From Lepus europaeus (taxonomy: Eukaryota; Chordata; Mammalia; Lagomorpha; Leporidae): 64,000 nt of DNA. Shown one piece after another: positions 49,206 through 62,101 of the stretch. Position 1 is the stretch's first letter. Each line of letters starts with the position of its first letter. The stretch covers positions 111,831,939-111,895,938 of the forward strand of contig NC_084850.1 of assembly GCF_033115175.1 (NCBI RefSeq). The letters are read 5' to 3'. A model generated the notes under the pieces. It was not told where the DNA came from and did not search any database. It saw only the letters and a program-made list of their open reading frames with translations. The translations under genes were made by a program, and so were the position numbers.

Positions 49206-49229
49206 TGCTTCCTTCCTTATTTTTCTTTT

Positions 49230-50395
49230 AATTTTTTGCAATGGAATACTATCAGTTTACTTAATAATCATAAGCTTAATTTCCACTAAATAAAGAATTC
49301 AACAATTAGTAAGTAGAAACACCACTGTTCCTCAGGAGTATAGACAAGGGCTGCAAACAATAATCAAATCTCAAAATGTTAATTTTACTCATGTTACATT
49401 TTTTATACTTTATATATTAGTTACTACAAATCAGAGTAAACATATGATATTTGTTTTTTTGAGACTGGCTTATTTCACTAAGCATAATGGTCCCCAGTTG
49501 CATCCATTTTGTTGTGAAAGACAGGACTTCATTTTTTTTTTATAACTGAGCAGTAGTCCATTCTGTATATTTACTACATTTTCTATATCCAATCATCAGT
49601 TGATGGACATTTGTCTTGATTCCATATCTTAACTATTGTGAATTGAGCTGCAATATACATGGAAGTGCAGATAACACTTTTGTTGACTGATTTCATTTCC
49701 CTTGGGTAAATTTCCAGGAGTGGGATGGCTGGGTCATATGGTGAGTCTATATTCAGATTTCTGAGGAATCTCCATACTGTTTTCCATAATGGTTGTACTA
49801 GTTTACATTCCCACCAACAGTGGATTAGGGCACCTTTATCTCCATATCCTCACCAACATTTATTTGTTTATTTTTATTTTTGGTGATAGTCATTCTAACT
49901 GGAGTGAGGTGAAACCTCACTGTGGCTTTTATTAGTGTTTCCCTGATGGCTAGTGATCCTGAGGATCTTTTCATGAGTTTATTGGCTGGTTGCATTTTGT
50001 CCTTTGAAAAATGCCTGTTCACATTCTTAGTCCATTTCTTAACTGTATTATTTGTTTTGTTATTGTTGAGTTTCTGGAGCTCCTTATATATTCTGGATAT
50101 TAATCCTTTATCAAGTGTATACTTGGCAAATATTTCCTCCTGTTGGTTGCCTCTTCACTTTGTTGAGTGCTTCCTTTTCTGTGCAAAACCTTCTTAGCTT
50201 GACATAATGCAATTTGTCTATTTTTGTTTTAAATGCCTATGCTTCTGGGGTCTTATCCAAGAAGTTTTTGCCCAAACCAATGTCTTGCAGTGTTTCTCCT
50301 ATGTTATCCTCTAGTAATTGATGGTTTCAGGTCTTAGGTTTACAATCCTTGATCTATCGTGAATTGATTTTTGTATAGGATACAAAATTATTTTT
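49230..50395 (-). mobile_element. 5'-truncated L1 (3'UTR and ORF2 end)
   Basis: Antisense: GGTCCCCAGTTGCATCCATT, GGAGTGGGATGGCTGGGTCA, AGTGAGGTGAAACCTCACTG, then the ORF2 end as in the neighbouring fragment. An older lagomorph L1 without intact frames. The left boundary is approximate. Confidence 0.85.
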
Positions 50396-50819
50396 AAATA
50401 CAAATCTGTGCTAATGAGTACATTATGTATAAAGATGAAATTTGTGACAGTAAGGCATAATGGGAGGGCAGGATTATATAAACTCAGATACTTCTTATAC
50501 TATTGAGAATTTTGATATACTATGGAAGTTAATTTGATATTAAATTAAGATACAATGTTATACATTTGGGATGTTAATTGTACTCCTCAGTGTAGTCACT
50601 AAGAAAATAATTTAAACAAATAAAGAAGATGAAATGAGAAGAGAATCAAATTAATACAGCAGAAAGATATCAATTAAATACAAAAGAAGGCAGTAATCAA
50701 GAATCTAAGAATCCAGAAAGATATAGATTGGAGAAAGAAAATGATAGAACTAAATTATTCCTTATCAGTAATTACTCAAAATGTAGGTGCATTAAACTGT
50801 CTACTTAAGAGAGATTGGC

Positions 50820-51143
50820 CAACAACGGGAGTCACTGGGTACATGCTCCCCACGTAGGATCTCTGTCCTTAATGTGTTTTACTATGAAACTTAAAAACAA
50901 CACTACTAGTCAAACAATACCCTATACCTTGTGCGGTTGTGTGAGTGCAGCCTGTTGAAATCCTTGCTTTATACTAAGTTGATCTTCAGTATATGAAGGT
51001 AATTGAAAATGAAACTTGATGAAGAGTGCGATGGGAGAGGGAGTGGGAGAGGGGAGGGCCGCGGGAGGGAGGGAGGTTGGGGGGGAAGCCACAACAATAC
51101 AAAAGTTGCACTTTGTAAATTCACATTTATTAAATAGTAAAAA
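50820..51143 (+). mobile_element. L1 3' tail inside ancient L1M
   Basis: About 320 bases of lagomorph L1 3' end, single G-rich tail, short poly(A). The target-site duplication AAGAGAGATTGGC is at 50807-50819 and 51144-51156. Confidence 0.95.
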
Positions 51144-51500
51144 AAGAGAGATTGGCACAATGCTTTAAAAACTATTAGACTCTACACTATCTGCAACAGA
51201 CATGTCAGATTAAAAGACATAAATAGATTGAAAGTGAAAAAAGTAATAAATATTTTTAAAGCAAATTAATTATAAAAGAGGGCTTGAGTGGCTATAATAC
51301 TATCAAATAAAATAATTTTAAGTTATTTTTGTATAAGATGAAAAGTACATTATATATTGATGAAATGTCAGTATTTCAAGAAGATACAACAAATAGGAAC
51401 TTACGCTCATCTAACAACAGAGCCCCTAATATATGAAGAAAAAATGACATAATTGACGGGCAAAATGCACAGTTCACCAATAATAGTATAACTATACTTT

Positions 51501-51828
51501 TTTTTTTTTGACAGGCAGAGTGGATAGTGAGAGAGAGAGAGACAGAGAGAAAGCTCTTCCTTTTTGCCGTTGGTTCACCCTCCAATGGCTGCTGCGGCCG
51601 GCGCATCGCACTGATCCGAAGCCAGGAGCCAGGTGCTTCTCCTGGTCTCCCATATGGGTGCAGGGCCCAAGGACTTGGGCCATCCTCCACTGCACTCCCG
51701 GGCCATAGCAGAGAGCTGGCCTGGAAGAGGGGCAATCGGGACAGAATCCAGTGCCCCGACCGGGACTAGAACCCGGTATGCTGGCGCCGCAAGGCGGAGG
51801 ATTAGCCTGTTAAGCCACGGCGCTGGCC
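51501..51828 (-). mobile_element. C-SINE, young, inside ancient L1M
   Basis: Antisense full-length copy. The target-site duplication ATAACTATACTTT is at 51488-51500 and 51829-51841. Confidence 0.95.
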
Positions 51829-51916
51829 ATAACTATACTTTCATTAATTGCTAGAACAACTACATAAAAGATCAGTAAGTAGAGTATTTGAACATCATCA
51901 TAAAAACTAGACCCAA

Positions 51917-52094
51917 TACAATCATGTGCTGCATAACAATGTTTTGGTCAACAATGAATCACACATACCATGGTGATTTCACAAGATTATATTTTCTAGT
52001 GGTATCATAGGCTCTAATAATTGTACAAAGACAAAATCACCTAGCAACACATTTCTCAGGAAATATCCCTGTCATTAAGTAATGCATGAATGTA
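51917..52094. mobile_element. Tigger-family MITE
   Basis: Left end TACAATCATGTGCTGCATAA and right end CATTAAGTAATGCATGAATG are inverted repeats of the Tigger kind; TA at both ends. About 178 bases, strongly shortened. Confidence 0.65.
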
Positions 52095-52600
52095 TATGGA
52101 AAAATGCACATTTTTCTCAGATACCTGTGGAATATTTCTCAGGACGGACTACAGCTAGGTGATGAAGTATACATCAATAATTGCAAAACAACAGAAATAA
52201 TACAAAGTGTTTTTTCAGATTGCAGTGGAATTAAATTAGAAATTATTAACAGAGGAAAATTTGTAAAATTTGCAAATGTAAGTCAAACAATATAGTCCTA
52301 AAAAATTTAACAGGTCAAAGAAGTCAATAGGAAAATTACTGACTTTGAGATGAACAACAGAGCAAAAAGAAAGAATGCACCTAAACCTATTCAAAAGGAA
52401 ATTAATAGCTATAAATATTTAAATAAAATAAGGATAAAATTTAAAGTTGCCACCTTTAGAAACTAGAAAAAGAAAACCAAATTAAACCCAAAACAAGAAC
52501 GAAAGATAATATAAATTAGGATGGAAATGAGGAGATAGGGGGATGAAATAGAGACTATAGAATAACAGGGAAAATTAACAAAACCAAAAGTTGATTCTTT

Positions 52601-53907
52601 TTTTTTATTAAACTTTTATTTAATGAATATAAATTTCCAAAGTATAGCTTATGGGTTACAATGGCTTCCCCCTCCCAAAACTTTCCTCCCACCCACAACC
52701 CTCCCCCCTCCCGCTCCCTCTCCCCTTCCTATCACATCATGATTCATTTTCAATTCTCTTTGTATACAAAAGATCAGTTTAGTATATATTAGGTAACGGT
52801 TTCAACAGTTTGCCCCCCATATAGTAACACAAAGTGAAAAGAAAAGAAAAAAAAATACTGTTGGAGTACTAGTTATAGCATTAAATAAGGGTGTACAGCA
52901 CATTAAAGACAGAGATCCTACATAATATATATATTTTTAAATTAATTAATTTTCTATGCCATTTCCAATTTAACACCAGGTTTGTTTTTTTTTTTTTCAT
53001 TTCCAATTATCTTTATATACAGAAGATCGATTCAGTATGTAATTAGTAAAGATCTCATCAGTTTGTACCCACGCAGAAACACAAAGTGTAAAAATACTGT
53101 TTCAGTACTAGTTATAGCATCACTGCACATTAGACAATACATTAAGGACAGATCCCACAGGGGATGTAAGTACACAGTGACTCCTGTTGCTGACTTAACA
53201 ATTTGACACTCCTGTTCATGGCGTCAGTAATCTCCCTAGGCTCTAGTCATGAGTTGCCAGGGCTATGGAAGCCTTTAGGGTTCGCTGACTTTGATATTGT
53301 TCCGATAGGGTCACAGTCAAAGTGGAAGTTCTCTCCTCCCTTCAGAGAAAGGTACCTCCTTCTTTGATGGCCCCGTTCTTTCCACTGGGATCTCACTAAC
53401 AGAGATCTTTCATTTAGGTCTTCTTCTTTTTTTCTTTTCCATGGTATCTTGGCTTTCCATGCCTACAATACTTTCATGGGCTCTTCAGCCAGATCCAAAT
53501 GCCTTAAGGGCTGATTCTGAGGCCGGAGTGTTGTTTAGGACATCTGCCATTCTATGAGTCTGCTGTGTATCCCACTTCCCATGTTGGATCTTTCTCTCCC
53601 TTTTTGATTCTATCAGTTAGTATTAGCAGACACTTGTCTTGTTTGTGTGATCCCTTTGATTTTTAGACCTGTCTAAGCCATCGAATGTGAACTGAAATTG
53701 ATCACTTGGACTAGCTACAAGAAACAATGACCTGATCAGCTTTTGTCCTGACTCTAGATGTACAATGTAATACTTTATCCTTTTTAGTATTTGTGGTTGT
53801 AGTAGTTGTTCTAGTACTAGTGGTTAAACTCTGTAAATAACACACAATTATTCTTAGGTGTTTAAATTTTAACTGAAAAGTGATCCCTGCTAAAATTAAG
53901 AGTGGAA
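52601..53907 (-). mobile_element. Older lagomorph L1 3' end with 5' inversion, left part
   Basis: From 52601 to about 53714 this is the antisense L1 3'UTR including the duplicated tail; from about 53717 to 53907 the orientation flips to sense (TGATCAGCTTTTGTCCTGAC). This is the structure of a twin-primed insertion. The target-site duplication AAAAGTTGATTCTTT is at 52586-52600 and 62241-62255, so the element really ends 9.6 kb away; the young L1 split it. Right part: 62102-62240. Confidence 0.92.
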
Positions 53908-54149
53908 GTTGGGGCGGAGCCAAGATGGCGGATAGTGAGGACGTGCACCGTAGTTTGGGAAAATAAACTTTCATAAAAGCGGAATTACTGTAGCATCAGG
54001 AAAAGACTCAAGAAAAAAACTGCAGAGGAATCACTTCCGGATCTTGTGGAGGAAACACAGAGGACTTACAGGGAACCCACCGCGTGGAAAACCAACCGAG
54101 ACAAGCCGAGCGGCAGCGGCGGGAGAGGAGGCAGAGCCACAGAATCTCG

Positions 54150-54436
54150 CCAGCGCGGGAACGGAGGAGGGTAAGAAAGACAAAGACCTGAGGAGTCCGA
54201 GACATTGGGGGGAGGGGGAACAGAGGCCTCTCCCTTCACTCACCAAGCAAAACAAAGAGCACCGCGATTTTACATATGTAAAGCTCAGCCAAACTCAGTA
54301 TCTTTAGCGAAACTGGAGAACACATTGAGGGCTGCATAAATTCTGTGTATGGTCCCAGGGGTAGATCAAACGAATACCCACAGAGGCTAGATTTCAACTA
54401 CCCTCAACTCCACTCCCAACTGAGTCAAAAAAAAAA

Positions 54437-54476
<40 letters not shown>

Positions 54477-54938
54477 CCAGCAAGGAGCAAATAATCTGGG
54501 AGAGTCGCTCTTTACACAGCCTTAAACCTCAAGAAACAAGCATAGCTCTCTGGCCACACCCATCACAGCCCCTAAGGCTCCAACAAAACAGACAGCTCAC
54601 TTAGAGGCATAGTATAACGAGAGAAAAAAAAAAAAAACACCACAAATTATCTCTAACTTGCCAAGCGGGAACTGAGGAGGGCAAGAAAGACAAAGACCTG
54701 AGAAATCGGAGACATTGGGGGGAGGGGGAACAGAGGCCTCTCCCTTCACTCACCAAGCAAAACAAAGAGCACCGCGATTTTACATATGTAAAGCTCAGCC
54801 AAACTCAGTATCTTTAGCGAAACTGGAGAACACATTGAGGGCTGCATAAATTCTGTGTATGGTCCCAGGGGTAGATCAAACGAATACCCACAGAGGCTAG
54901 ATTTCAACTACCCTCAACTCCACTCCCAACTGAGTCAA

Positions 54939-54984
<46 letters not shown>

Positions 54985-55672
54985 CCAGCAAGGAGCAAAT
55001 AATCTGGGAGAGTCGCTCTTTACACAGCCTTAAACCTCAAGAAACAAGCATAGCTCTCTGGCCACACCCATCACAGCCCCTAAGGCTCCAACAAAACAGA
55101 CAGCTCACTTAGAGGCATAGTATAACGAGAGAAAAAAAAAAAAACACCACAAATTATCTCTAACTTGCCAAGCGGGAACTGAGGAGGGCAAGAAAGACAA
55201 AGACCTGAGAAGTCCGAGACATTGGGGGGAGGGGGAACAGAGGCCTCTCCCTTCACTCACCAAGCAAAACAAAGAGCACCGCGATTTTACATATGTAAAG
55301 CTCAGCCAAACTCAGTATCTTTAGCGAAACTGGAGAACACATTGAGGGCTGCATAAACTCTGTGTATAGTCCCAGGGGTAGATCAAACGAATACTCACAG
55401 AGGCTAGATTTCAACTACCCCCAACCCCACTCCCAACTAAGTCAAAACAAAAAAAAAAAAAAAAGAGAGAGAGAGAGAGAGTGTCCCAGCAAGGAGCAAA
55501 TAATCTGGGAGAGTCGCTCTTTACACAGCCTTAAACCTCAAGAAACAAGCAAAGCTCTCTGACCACACCCATCACAGCCCCTAAGGCTCCAACAAAACAG
55601 ACAGCTCACTTAGAGGCATAGTATAACGAGAGAAAAAAAACAAAAACAAAAACACCACAAATTATCTCTAAC
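54150..55672 (+). repeat. Tandem 5'UTR units of the young L1
   Basis: Three near-identical units of about 507-510 bases; GACATTGGGGGGAGGGGGAA starts at 54201, 54711 and 55218. Each contains a pure A run followed by (GA)n, whose lengths differ between units. The unit joint reads CTAACTTGCCAAGCGGGAAC, and the same place in the last unit is the ORF1 start CTAACATGCCAAGC, so each internal joint carries a TTG where the ORF1 ATG would be. Confidence 0.93.
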
Positions 55673-56710
55673 ATGCCAAGCAAGAAACATAGAAGCGGAG
55701 GTACCAAGAACAAGGAAGGCACTATGACGCCCCCAAGTGAACAAGACATGCCAATGCAAGATTATGAAGATGAAGAGATAGAGCAAATGCAAGAAGCAGA
55801 TTTCAAAAAATTCACAAGAACATTAAGAAGTTCTCAAAAACAAATTCTTGAACTACAGAAATCCTTAATGGACAAGATAGAAAATCTCTCCCGTGAAAAT
55901 GAAATATTAAGGAGGAATCAAAATGAAATGAAACAACTAGTGGAACAGGAAATTGCGATAGTGAAAAAAAACCTCAATGAAATGAAGAACTCAATAGATC
56001 AAATGGCAAACACATTAGAGAGCCTTAAAAACAGAATGGATGAAGCAGAGGAGAGAATATCGGAATTAGAAGACAGAGAACAGGAAAGGAAACAGTCAAA
56101 TCAAAGAAAAGAAGAAGAAATCAGAAATCTAAAAAATACTGTCAGGAATCTACAGGATACTATTAAAAAACCCAACATTCGGGTTCTAGGAGTTCCTGAA
56201 GGCATGGAAAGGGAGAAAGGATTAGAAGGCCTTTTTAGTGAGATACTAGCAGAAAATTTCCCAAGTTTGGAGAAGGACAGAGACATCCTAGTACAGGAAG
56301 CTCAGAGAACCCCTAATAAACATGATCAAAAGAGATCCTCATCACGACACGTCGTAATCAAACTCACCACAGTGAAACACAAAGAAAAGATCCTAAAATG
56401 TGCAAGAGAGAAACGACAGATTACTCTCAGAGGATCTCCAATTAGACTTACAGCTGATTTCTCATCAGAAACCCTACAAGCCAGGAGAGAATGGCGAGAT
56501 ATAGCCCAGGTACTAAGAGAGAAAAACTGCCAGCCCAGAATATTATATCCTGCAAAGCTCTCATTTGTGAATGAAGGTGAAATTAAGACCTTTCACAGCA
56601 AACAGAAATTGAAAGAATTTGTCGCCACTCGTCCAGCCCTGCAAAAGATGCTTAAAGACGTGTTACATACAGAAACACAGAATCACGGTCACCAATATGA
56701 AAGAAGGTAA
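55673..56710 (+). CDS. L1 ORF1 protein (RNA-binding chaperone)
   Basis: 345 aa, uninterrupted. The N-terminus is basic then acidic ([31 protein letters not shown]). A long coiled coil covers about residues 45-155 with heptad-like [20 protein letters not shown] and [18 protein letters not shown], which in this family trimerises the protein. An RRM-like domain follows (about 160-250; [49 protein letters not shown]), then the C-terminal domain ([32 protein letters not shown]). The protein coats L1 RNA in cytoplasmic particles and acts as nucleic acid chaperone. ORF1 ends 68 bases before ORF2. The length fits mammalian L1 ORF1 (about 340-380 aa). Confidence 0.95.
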   Translation: MPSKKHRSGGTKNKEGTMTPPSEQDMPMQDYEDEEIEQMQEADFKKFTRTLRSSQKQILELQKSLMDKIENLSRENEILRRNQNEMKQLVEQEIAIVKKNLNEMKNSIDQMANTLESLKNRMDEAEERISELEDREQERKQSNQRKEEEIRNLKNTVRNLQDTIKKPNIRVLGVPEGMEREKGLEGLFSEILAENFPSLEKDRDILVQEAQRTPNKHDQKRSSSRHVVIKLTTVKHKEKILKCAREKRQITLRGSPIRLTADFSSETLQARREWRDIAQVLREKNCQPRILYPAKLSFVNEGEIKTFHSKQKLKEFVATRPALQKMLKDVLHTETQNHGHQYERR

Positions 56711-56778
56711 AGGAAGGAAACCTCAGAGCAAAAGATCACAGGAATCTCAAACCAGATATTAGAAAATATCTTTGGCAA

Positions 56779-59700
56779 ATGGCAGGGCAAAGTTACTCCT
56801 TCTCAATAGTCACATTGAATGTTAATGGCTTGAATTGTCCAGTTAAAAGACACCGATTGGCTGATTGGATTAAGGAACAAAACCCATCCTTTTGCTGCTT
56901 ACAAGAAACCCATCTATCCAACAATGATCCATACAAGCTGAGAGTGAAAGGCTGGAAAAAGATATACCACGCCAACAGAAATGAAAAGAGAGCGGGCGTA
57001 GCCATCTTAATATCGGACAACATAAACTTTACTACAAAAACTGTTAGGAGAGACAAAGAGGGGCACTATATAATGATTAAGGGATCCATTCAACAAGAAG
57101 ATATAACGATTATCAACGTATATGCACCTAATTACAGGGCACCAGCTTATTTAAAAGACTTGTTAAGGGACTTAAAGGGAGACTTAGACCCCAATACAAT
57201 AGTACTGGGGGACTTCAATACTCCACTCTCAGAGATAGACAGATCAACAGGACAGAAGATCAACAAGGAGACAGTAGATTTAAATGACACTATAGCCCAA
57301 ATGGATCTAACAGACATCTACAGAACATTTCATCCTACATCTAAGGACTTTACATTCTTCTCAGCAGTACATGGAACCCTCTCTAGGATTGACCACATAC
57401 TAGGCCATAAAGCAAGTCTCAGCAAATTCAAAAGAATTAGAATCATACCATGCAGCTTCTCAGACCACAAAGGAATGAAATTGGAAATTGGCAACTCAGG
57501 AATCCCTAAAGCACGTGTAAACACATGGAGATTGAACAATATGCTCCTGAATGAACAACGGGTCATAGAAGAAATTAAAAGAGAAATCAAAAATTTTCTG
57601 GAAGTAAATGAGGATAACAGCACAACATACCAAAACCTATGGGATACAACAAAAGCAGTGTTAAGAGGAAAGTTTATATCAATAGGTGCCTACATCAAGA
57701 AATTGGAAAGGCACCAAATAGATGAGCTTTCAAGTCATCTCAAGGATCTAGAAAATCTGCAGCAAACCAAACCCAAACCCAGTAGGAGAAGAGAAATAAT
57801 TAAAATCAGAGAAGAAATCAACAGGATTGAATCCAAAAAAACATTACAAAAAATCAGCCAAACGAGGAGCTGGTTTTTTGAAAAAATAAACAAAATTGAC
57901 ACCCCATTGGCCCAACTCACTAAAAAAAGAAGAGAAAAGACCCAAATCAATAGGATCAGAGATGAAATGGGAAACGTAACAACAGACGCCACAGAAATAA
58001 AAAGAATCATCAGAAATTACTACAAGGACTTGTATGCCAGCAAACAGGGAAATCTATCAGAAATGGACAGATTCTTGGACACATGCAACCTCCCTAAATT
58101 GAGCCAGGAAGACATAGAAAACCTAAACAGACCAATAACTGACACAGAAATTGAAACAGTAATAAAGGCCCTCCCAACAAAGAAAAGCCCAGGGCCAGAT
58201 GGATTCACTGCTGAGTTCTACCAGACATTTAGAGAAGAACTAACTCCAATTCTTCTCAAACTATTCAGAGCAATCGAAAAAGAGGGAATCCTCCCAAATT
58301 CCTTCTATGAAGCCACCATCACCTTAATTCCTAAGCCAGAAAGAGACGCAACATTGAAAGAGAATTACAGACCAATATCCCTGATGAACATAGATGCAAA
58401 AATCCTAAATAAAATTCTGGCCAATAGAATGCAACAACACATCAGAAAGATCATCCACCCAGACCAAGTGGGATTCATCCCCGGTATGCAGGGATGGTTC
58501 AACATTTGCAAAACAATCAACGTAATACACTACATTAACAGACTGCAGAAGAAAAACCATATGATTCTCTCAATAGACGCAGAGAAAGCATTTGATAAAA
58601 TACAACACCCTTTCATGATGAAAACTCTAAGAAAACTGGGTATGGAAGGAACATTCCTTAATACAATCAAAGCAATATATGAAAAACCCATGGCCAACAT
58701 CCTATTGAATGGGGAAAAGTTGGAAGCATTTCCACTGAAATCTGGTACCAGACAGGGATGCCCTCTCTCACCACTGCTATTCAATATAGTTCTGGAAGTT
58801 CTGGCCAGAGCTATTAGGCAAGAAAAAGAAATTAAAGGGATACAAATCGGGAAGGACGAACTCAAACTATCCCTCTTTGCAGATGATATGATTCTTTATT
58901 TAGGGGACCCAAAGAACTCTACTAAGAGACTGCTGGAACTCATCGAAGAGTTTGGCAAAGTAGCAGGATATAAAATCAATGCACAAAAATCAACAGCCTT
59001 TGTATACACAGGCAATGCCACGGCTGAGGAAGAACTTCTAAAATCAATCCCATTCACAATAGCTACAAAAACAATCAAATACCTTGGAATAAACTTAACC
59101 AAAGACGTTAAAGATCTCTACGATGAAAACTACAAAACCTTACAGAAAGAAATAGAAGAGGATACCAAAAAATGGAGAAATCTTCCATGCTCATGGATTG
59201 GAAGAATCAATATCATCAAAATGTCTATCCTCCCAAAAGCAATTTATACATTCAATGCAATACCCATCAAGATCCCGAAGACCTTCTTCTCAGATATAGA
59301 AAAAATGATGCTGAAATTCATATGGAGACACAGAAGACCTCGAATAGCCAAAGCAATCCTGTACAACAAAAACAAAGCCGGAGGAATCACAATACCTGAT
59401 TTTAGGACATACTACAGGGCAGTTGTTATCAAAACAGCATGGTACTGGTACAGAAACAGATGGATAGACCAATGGAACAGAATAGAAACACCAGAAATCA
59501 ATCCAAACATCTACAGCCAACTTATATTTGACCAAAGATCCAAATCTAATCCCTGGAATAAGGACAGTCTATTCAATAAATGGTGCTGGGAAAATTGGAT
59601 TTCCACGTGCAGAAGCTTGAAGCAAGACCCATACCTATCACCTTACACAAAAATTCACTCAACATGGATTAAAGACTTAAATCTACGACCCGAAACCATC

Positions 59701-60603
59701 AAATTATTAGAGAGCATTGGAGAAACCCTGCAAGATATAGGCACAGGCAAAGACTTCCTGGAAAATACTCCAACAGCACAGGCAGTCAAAACCAAAATTA
59801 ACATTTGGGATTGCATCAAATTGAGAAGTTTCTGTACTTCAAAAGAAACAGTCAGGAAAGTGAAGAGGCAACCAACAGAATGGGAAAAAATATTCGCAAA
59901 CTATACTACAGATAAAGGATTGATAACCAGAATCTACAAAGAAATCAAGAAAATCCACAACAACAAAACAAACAACCCACTTAAGAAATGGGCCAAGGAC
60001 CTCAATAGACATTTTTCGAAAGAGGAAACCCAAATGGCCAACAGACACATGAAAAAATGTTCAAGATCACTAGCAATCAGAGAAATGCAAATCAAAACCA
60101 CAATGAGGTTCCATCTCACCCCGGTGAGAATAGCTCACATTCAGAAATCTACCAACAACAGATGCTGGAGAGGATGTGGGGAAAAAGGGACACTAACCCA
60201 CTGTTGGTGGGAATGCAAACTGGTTAAGCCACTATGGAAGTCTGTCTGGAGATGCCTCAGAAACCTGAACATAACCCTACCATACAACCCAGCCATCCCA
60301 CTCCTTGGAATTTACCCAAAGGAATTTAATTTGACAAATAAAAAAGCCATCTGCACATTAATGTTTATTGCAGCTCAATTCACAATAGCTAAGACCTGGA
60401 ACCAACCCAAATGCCCATCAACAGTAGACTGGATAAAGAAATTATGGGACATGTACTCCATAGAATACTATACAGCAGTAAGAAACAATGAAACCCAGTC
60501 ATTTGCAACAAGATGGAGCAATCTGGAAAACATCATGCTGAGTGAATTAAGCCAGTCCCAAAGAGAAAAATATCATTTGTTTTCCCTGATCGATGACAAC
60601 TGA
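56779..60603 (+). CDS. L1 ORF2 protein (endonuclease and reverse transcriptase)
   Basis: 1274 aa, uninterrupted, the length expected for mammalian L1 ORF2. The N-terminal AP-type endonuclease keeps its catalytic pattern: N14 in TLNVNGLN, E43 in LQETHL, VYAPN near 115, GDFN near 145, SRIDHIL near 206, SDHKG near 230. The reverse transcriptase spans about 450-780, with [21 protein letters not shown]-like [45 protein letters not shown] and the catalytic FADD at 700-703. The C-terminal cysteine motif C-x3-C-x7-H-x4-C is complete (C1129, C1133, H1141, C1146). The protein nicks target DNA and reverse transcribes L1 RNA at the nick; it also supplies the machinery for SINEs such as the C repeats here. 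No inactivating change was seen by eye. Confidence 0.96.
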   Translation: MAGQSYSFSIVTLNVNGLNCPVKRHRLADWIKEQNPSFCCLQETHLSNNDPYKLRVKGWKKIYHANRNEKRAGVAILISDNINFTTKTVRRDKEGHYIMIKGSIQQEDITIINVYAPNYRAPAYLKDLLRDLKGDLDPNTIVLGDFNTPLSEIDRSTGQKINKETVDLNDTIAQMDLTDIYRTFHPTSKDFTFFSAVHGTLSRIDHILGHKASLSKFKRIRIIPCSFSDHKGMKLEIGNSGIPKARVNTWRLNNMLLNEQRVIEEIKREIKNFLEVNEDNSTTYQNLWDTTKAVLRGKFISIGAYIKKLERHQIDELSSHLKDLENLQQTKPKPSRRREIIKIREEINRIESKKTLQKISQTRSWFFEKINKIDTPLAQLTKKRREKTQINRIRDEMGNVTTDATEIKRIIRNYYKDLYASKQGNLSEMDRFLDTCNLPKLSQEDIENLNRPITDTEIETVIKALPTKKSPGPDGFTAEFYQTFREELTPILLKLFRAIEKEGILPNSFYEATITLIPKPERDATLKENYRPISLMNIDAKILNKILANRMQQHIRKIIHPDQVGFIPGMQGWFNICKTINVIHYINRLQKKNHMILSIDAEKAFDKIQHPFMMKTLRKLGMEGTFLNTIKAIYEKPMANILLNGEKLEAFPLKSGTRQGCPLSPLLFNIVLEVLARAIRQEKEIKGIQIGKDELKLSLFADDMILYLGDPKNSTKRLLELIEEFGKVAGYKINAQKSTAFVYTGNATAEEELLKSIPFTIATKTIKYLGINLTKDVKDLYDENYKTLQKEIEEDTKKWRNLPCSWIGRINIIKMSILPKAIYTFNAIPIKIPKTFFSDIEKMMLKFIWRHRRPRIAKAILYNKNKAGGITIPDFRTYYRAVVIKTAWYWYRNRWIDQWNRIETPEINPNIYSQLIFDQRSKSNPWNKDSLFNKWCWENWISTCRSLKQDPYLSPYTKIHSTWIKDLNLRPETIKLLESIGETLQDIGTGKDFLENTPTAQAVKTKINIWDCIKLRSFCTSKETVRKVKRQPTEWEKIFANYTTDKGLITRIYKEIKKIHNNKTNNPLKKWAKDLNRHFSKEETQMANRHMKKCSRSLAIREMQIKTTMRFHLTPVRIAHIQKSTNNRCWRGCGEKGTLTHCWWECKLVKPLWKSVWRCLRNLNITLPYNPAIPLLGIYPKEFNLTNKKAICTLMFIAAQFTIAKTWNQPKCPSTVDWIKKLWDMYSIEYYTAVRNNETQSFATRWSNLENIMLSELSQSQREKYHLFSLIDDN

Positions 60604-62085
60604 GCGCCAAAGAGGAAACCTGTTAAGTGAAATGGACACTATAAGCAACAATGAACTGATCAGCTCCTGTCCTGACTTTAGATGTACAATGTAATACTTT
60701 ATCCTTCTTAGTATTTGTTGTTGTTGTTGTTGTTCTAGTACTATTGGTTGAACTCAGTAATTAACACACAATTATTCTCAGGTGTTTAAATTTTAACTGA
60801 AAAGTGATCTCTGTTAAATCTAAGAGTGGAAAAAGAGAGGGAGGAGATGAACAATTTGGAACATGCTCAATCGGACTGGCCGCAAATGGTGGAGTTAGAA
60901 ATGTGCAGGGGATTCCAACACAATTCCATCAAGATGGCATGTACCAATGCCATCGCACTAGTCCAAGTGATCAATTTCAGCTCACAATTGATAGCTCTGA
61001 TAGGTCTAAGAGTCAAAGAGATCACACAAACAAGACAAGTATCTGCTAATACTAACTGATAGAATCAAAAAGGGAGAGAAAGATCCAACATGGGAAGTGG
61101 GATACACAGCAGACTCATAGGATGGCAGATGTCCTAAACAACACTCCGGCCTCAGAATCAGCCCTCAAGGCATTCAGATCTGGCTGAAGAGCCCATGAGA
61201 GTATAGCAGGCATGGAAAGCCAAGATATCATGGGAAAAAAAAAAAGACCTAAATGAATGATCTCTGTGAGTGAGATCCCAGTGGAAAGAACGGGGCCATC
61301 AAAGAAGGAGATACCCTTCTCCGAAGGGAGGAGAGAACCTCCACTTTGACTATGACCCTATCGGAATAAGACCAAAGTCAGTGAACTCTAAAGGCTTCCA
61401 TAGCCCTGGCAACTCATGACTAGAGCCTAGGGAGATTACTGACGCCATGAACAGGAGTGTCAAATTGTTAAGTCAGCAACAGGAGTCACTGTGTACTTAC
61501 ACCCCATGCGGGATCTGTCCCTAATGTGTCGTCTAAAGCCAAGTGATGCTATGACTGGTACTGAAACAGTATTTTTATACTTTGCGTTTCTGTGTGGGCG
61601 CAGACTGATGAGGTCTTTGCTAATTATATACTGAAGTGATCTTCTGTATATAAAGAGAATTGGAAATAAAAAAAAAAACAAAAAAAAAACAAAAAACAAC
61701 CTGGTGTTAAAATGGAAACGGCATAGAAAATTAATTATTTTGAAAAAAAAAATTATGTGGGATCTCTGTCTTTAATGTGCTGTACATTGCTATTTAATGT
61801 TATAATTAGTAATCCAATGGTAGTTTTTTCACTCGATGTTGCTATGGGGGCAAAATGTTGAAACCTTTACCTAATATATACTAAATTGATCTTCTGTATA
61901 CAAAGAGAATTGAAAATGAATCTTTACATGAATGGAAGGGGAGGGGGAGCGGGAGGGGGGAGGGTTGCGGGCGGGAGGGAAGTTGTGGGAGGGGGGAAGC
62001 CATTGTAACCCACAAGCTATACTTTGGAAATTTATATTCATTAAATAAAAGTTTAATTAAAAAAAAATAAAAAAAAAATAAAAAA
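60604..62085 (+). other. 3'UTR of the young L1 with duplicated tail
   Basis: The first tail runs through TATATAAAGAGAATTGGAAA (about 61650) and stops in an A-rich run at 61668-61695. A spacer without L1 similarity follows (CTGGTGTTAAAATGGAAACG, about 61700-61750), then a second tail begins at about 61755 (GTGGGATCTCTGTCTTTAAT) and runs to the G-rich tract and AATAAAAG (62040-62052). The older inverted L1 shows the same two-tail layout, so the layout predates this copy. Confidence 0.9.
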
Positions 62086-62101
62086 AAAATTAAGAGTGGA
62101 A

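Larger units (their letters stand above)
50396..52585 (+). mobile_element. Ancient mammalian L1 (L1M), piece 1
   Basis: Sense. CTTATCAGTAATTACTCAAA and AGAGATTGGC (50760-50820) are the endonuclease start of ORF2 ([21 protein letters not shown]) in old L1. AAAATTAACAAAACCAAAAG near 52580 is the later KINKTKSWF region. Three later insertions interrupt this piece (50820-51143, 51501-51828, 51917-52094), and the big L1 nest ends it. Frames are fully decayed. Confidence 0.75.
53908..62085 (+). mobile_element. Full-length young L1 LINE, both ORFs open
   Basis: 8.2 kb element from GGGGCGGAGCCAAGATGGCG (53911; the AAGATGGC core is a YY1-type site as in other L1 promoters) to an A-rich tail near 62085. 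It has a 5'UTR of three repeated units, ORF1 (55673-56710), a 68-base spacer, ORF2 (56779-60603) and a 3'UTR with two tails. The target-site duplication AAAATTAAGAGTGGAA is at 53892-53907 and 62086-62101, identical at both ends, in an AAAATT context as the L1 endonuclease prefers. Identical TSDs and two open ORFs mark it as recent and possibly mobile. It landed in the older L1. Confidence 0.95.

Noticed and set aside
49922-50197. Hydrophobic frame that looks like a small membrane protein
   Set aside because: It is the antisense translation of an L1 ORF2 fragment.
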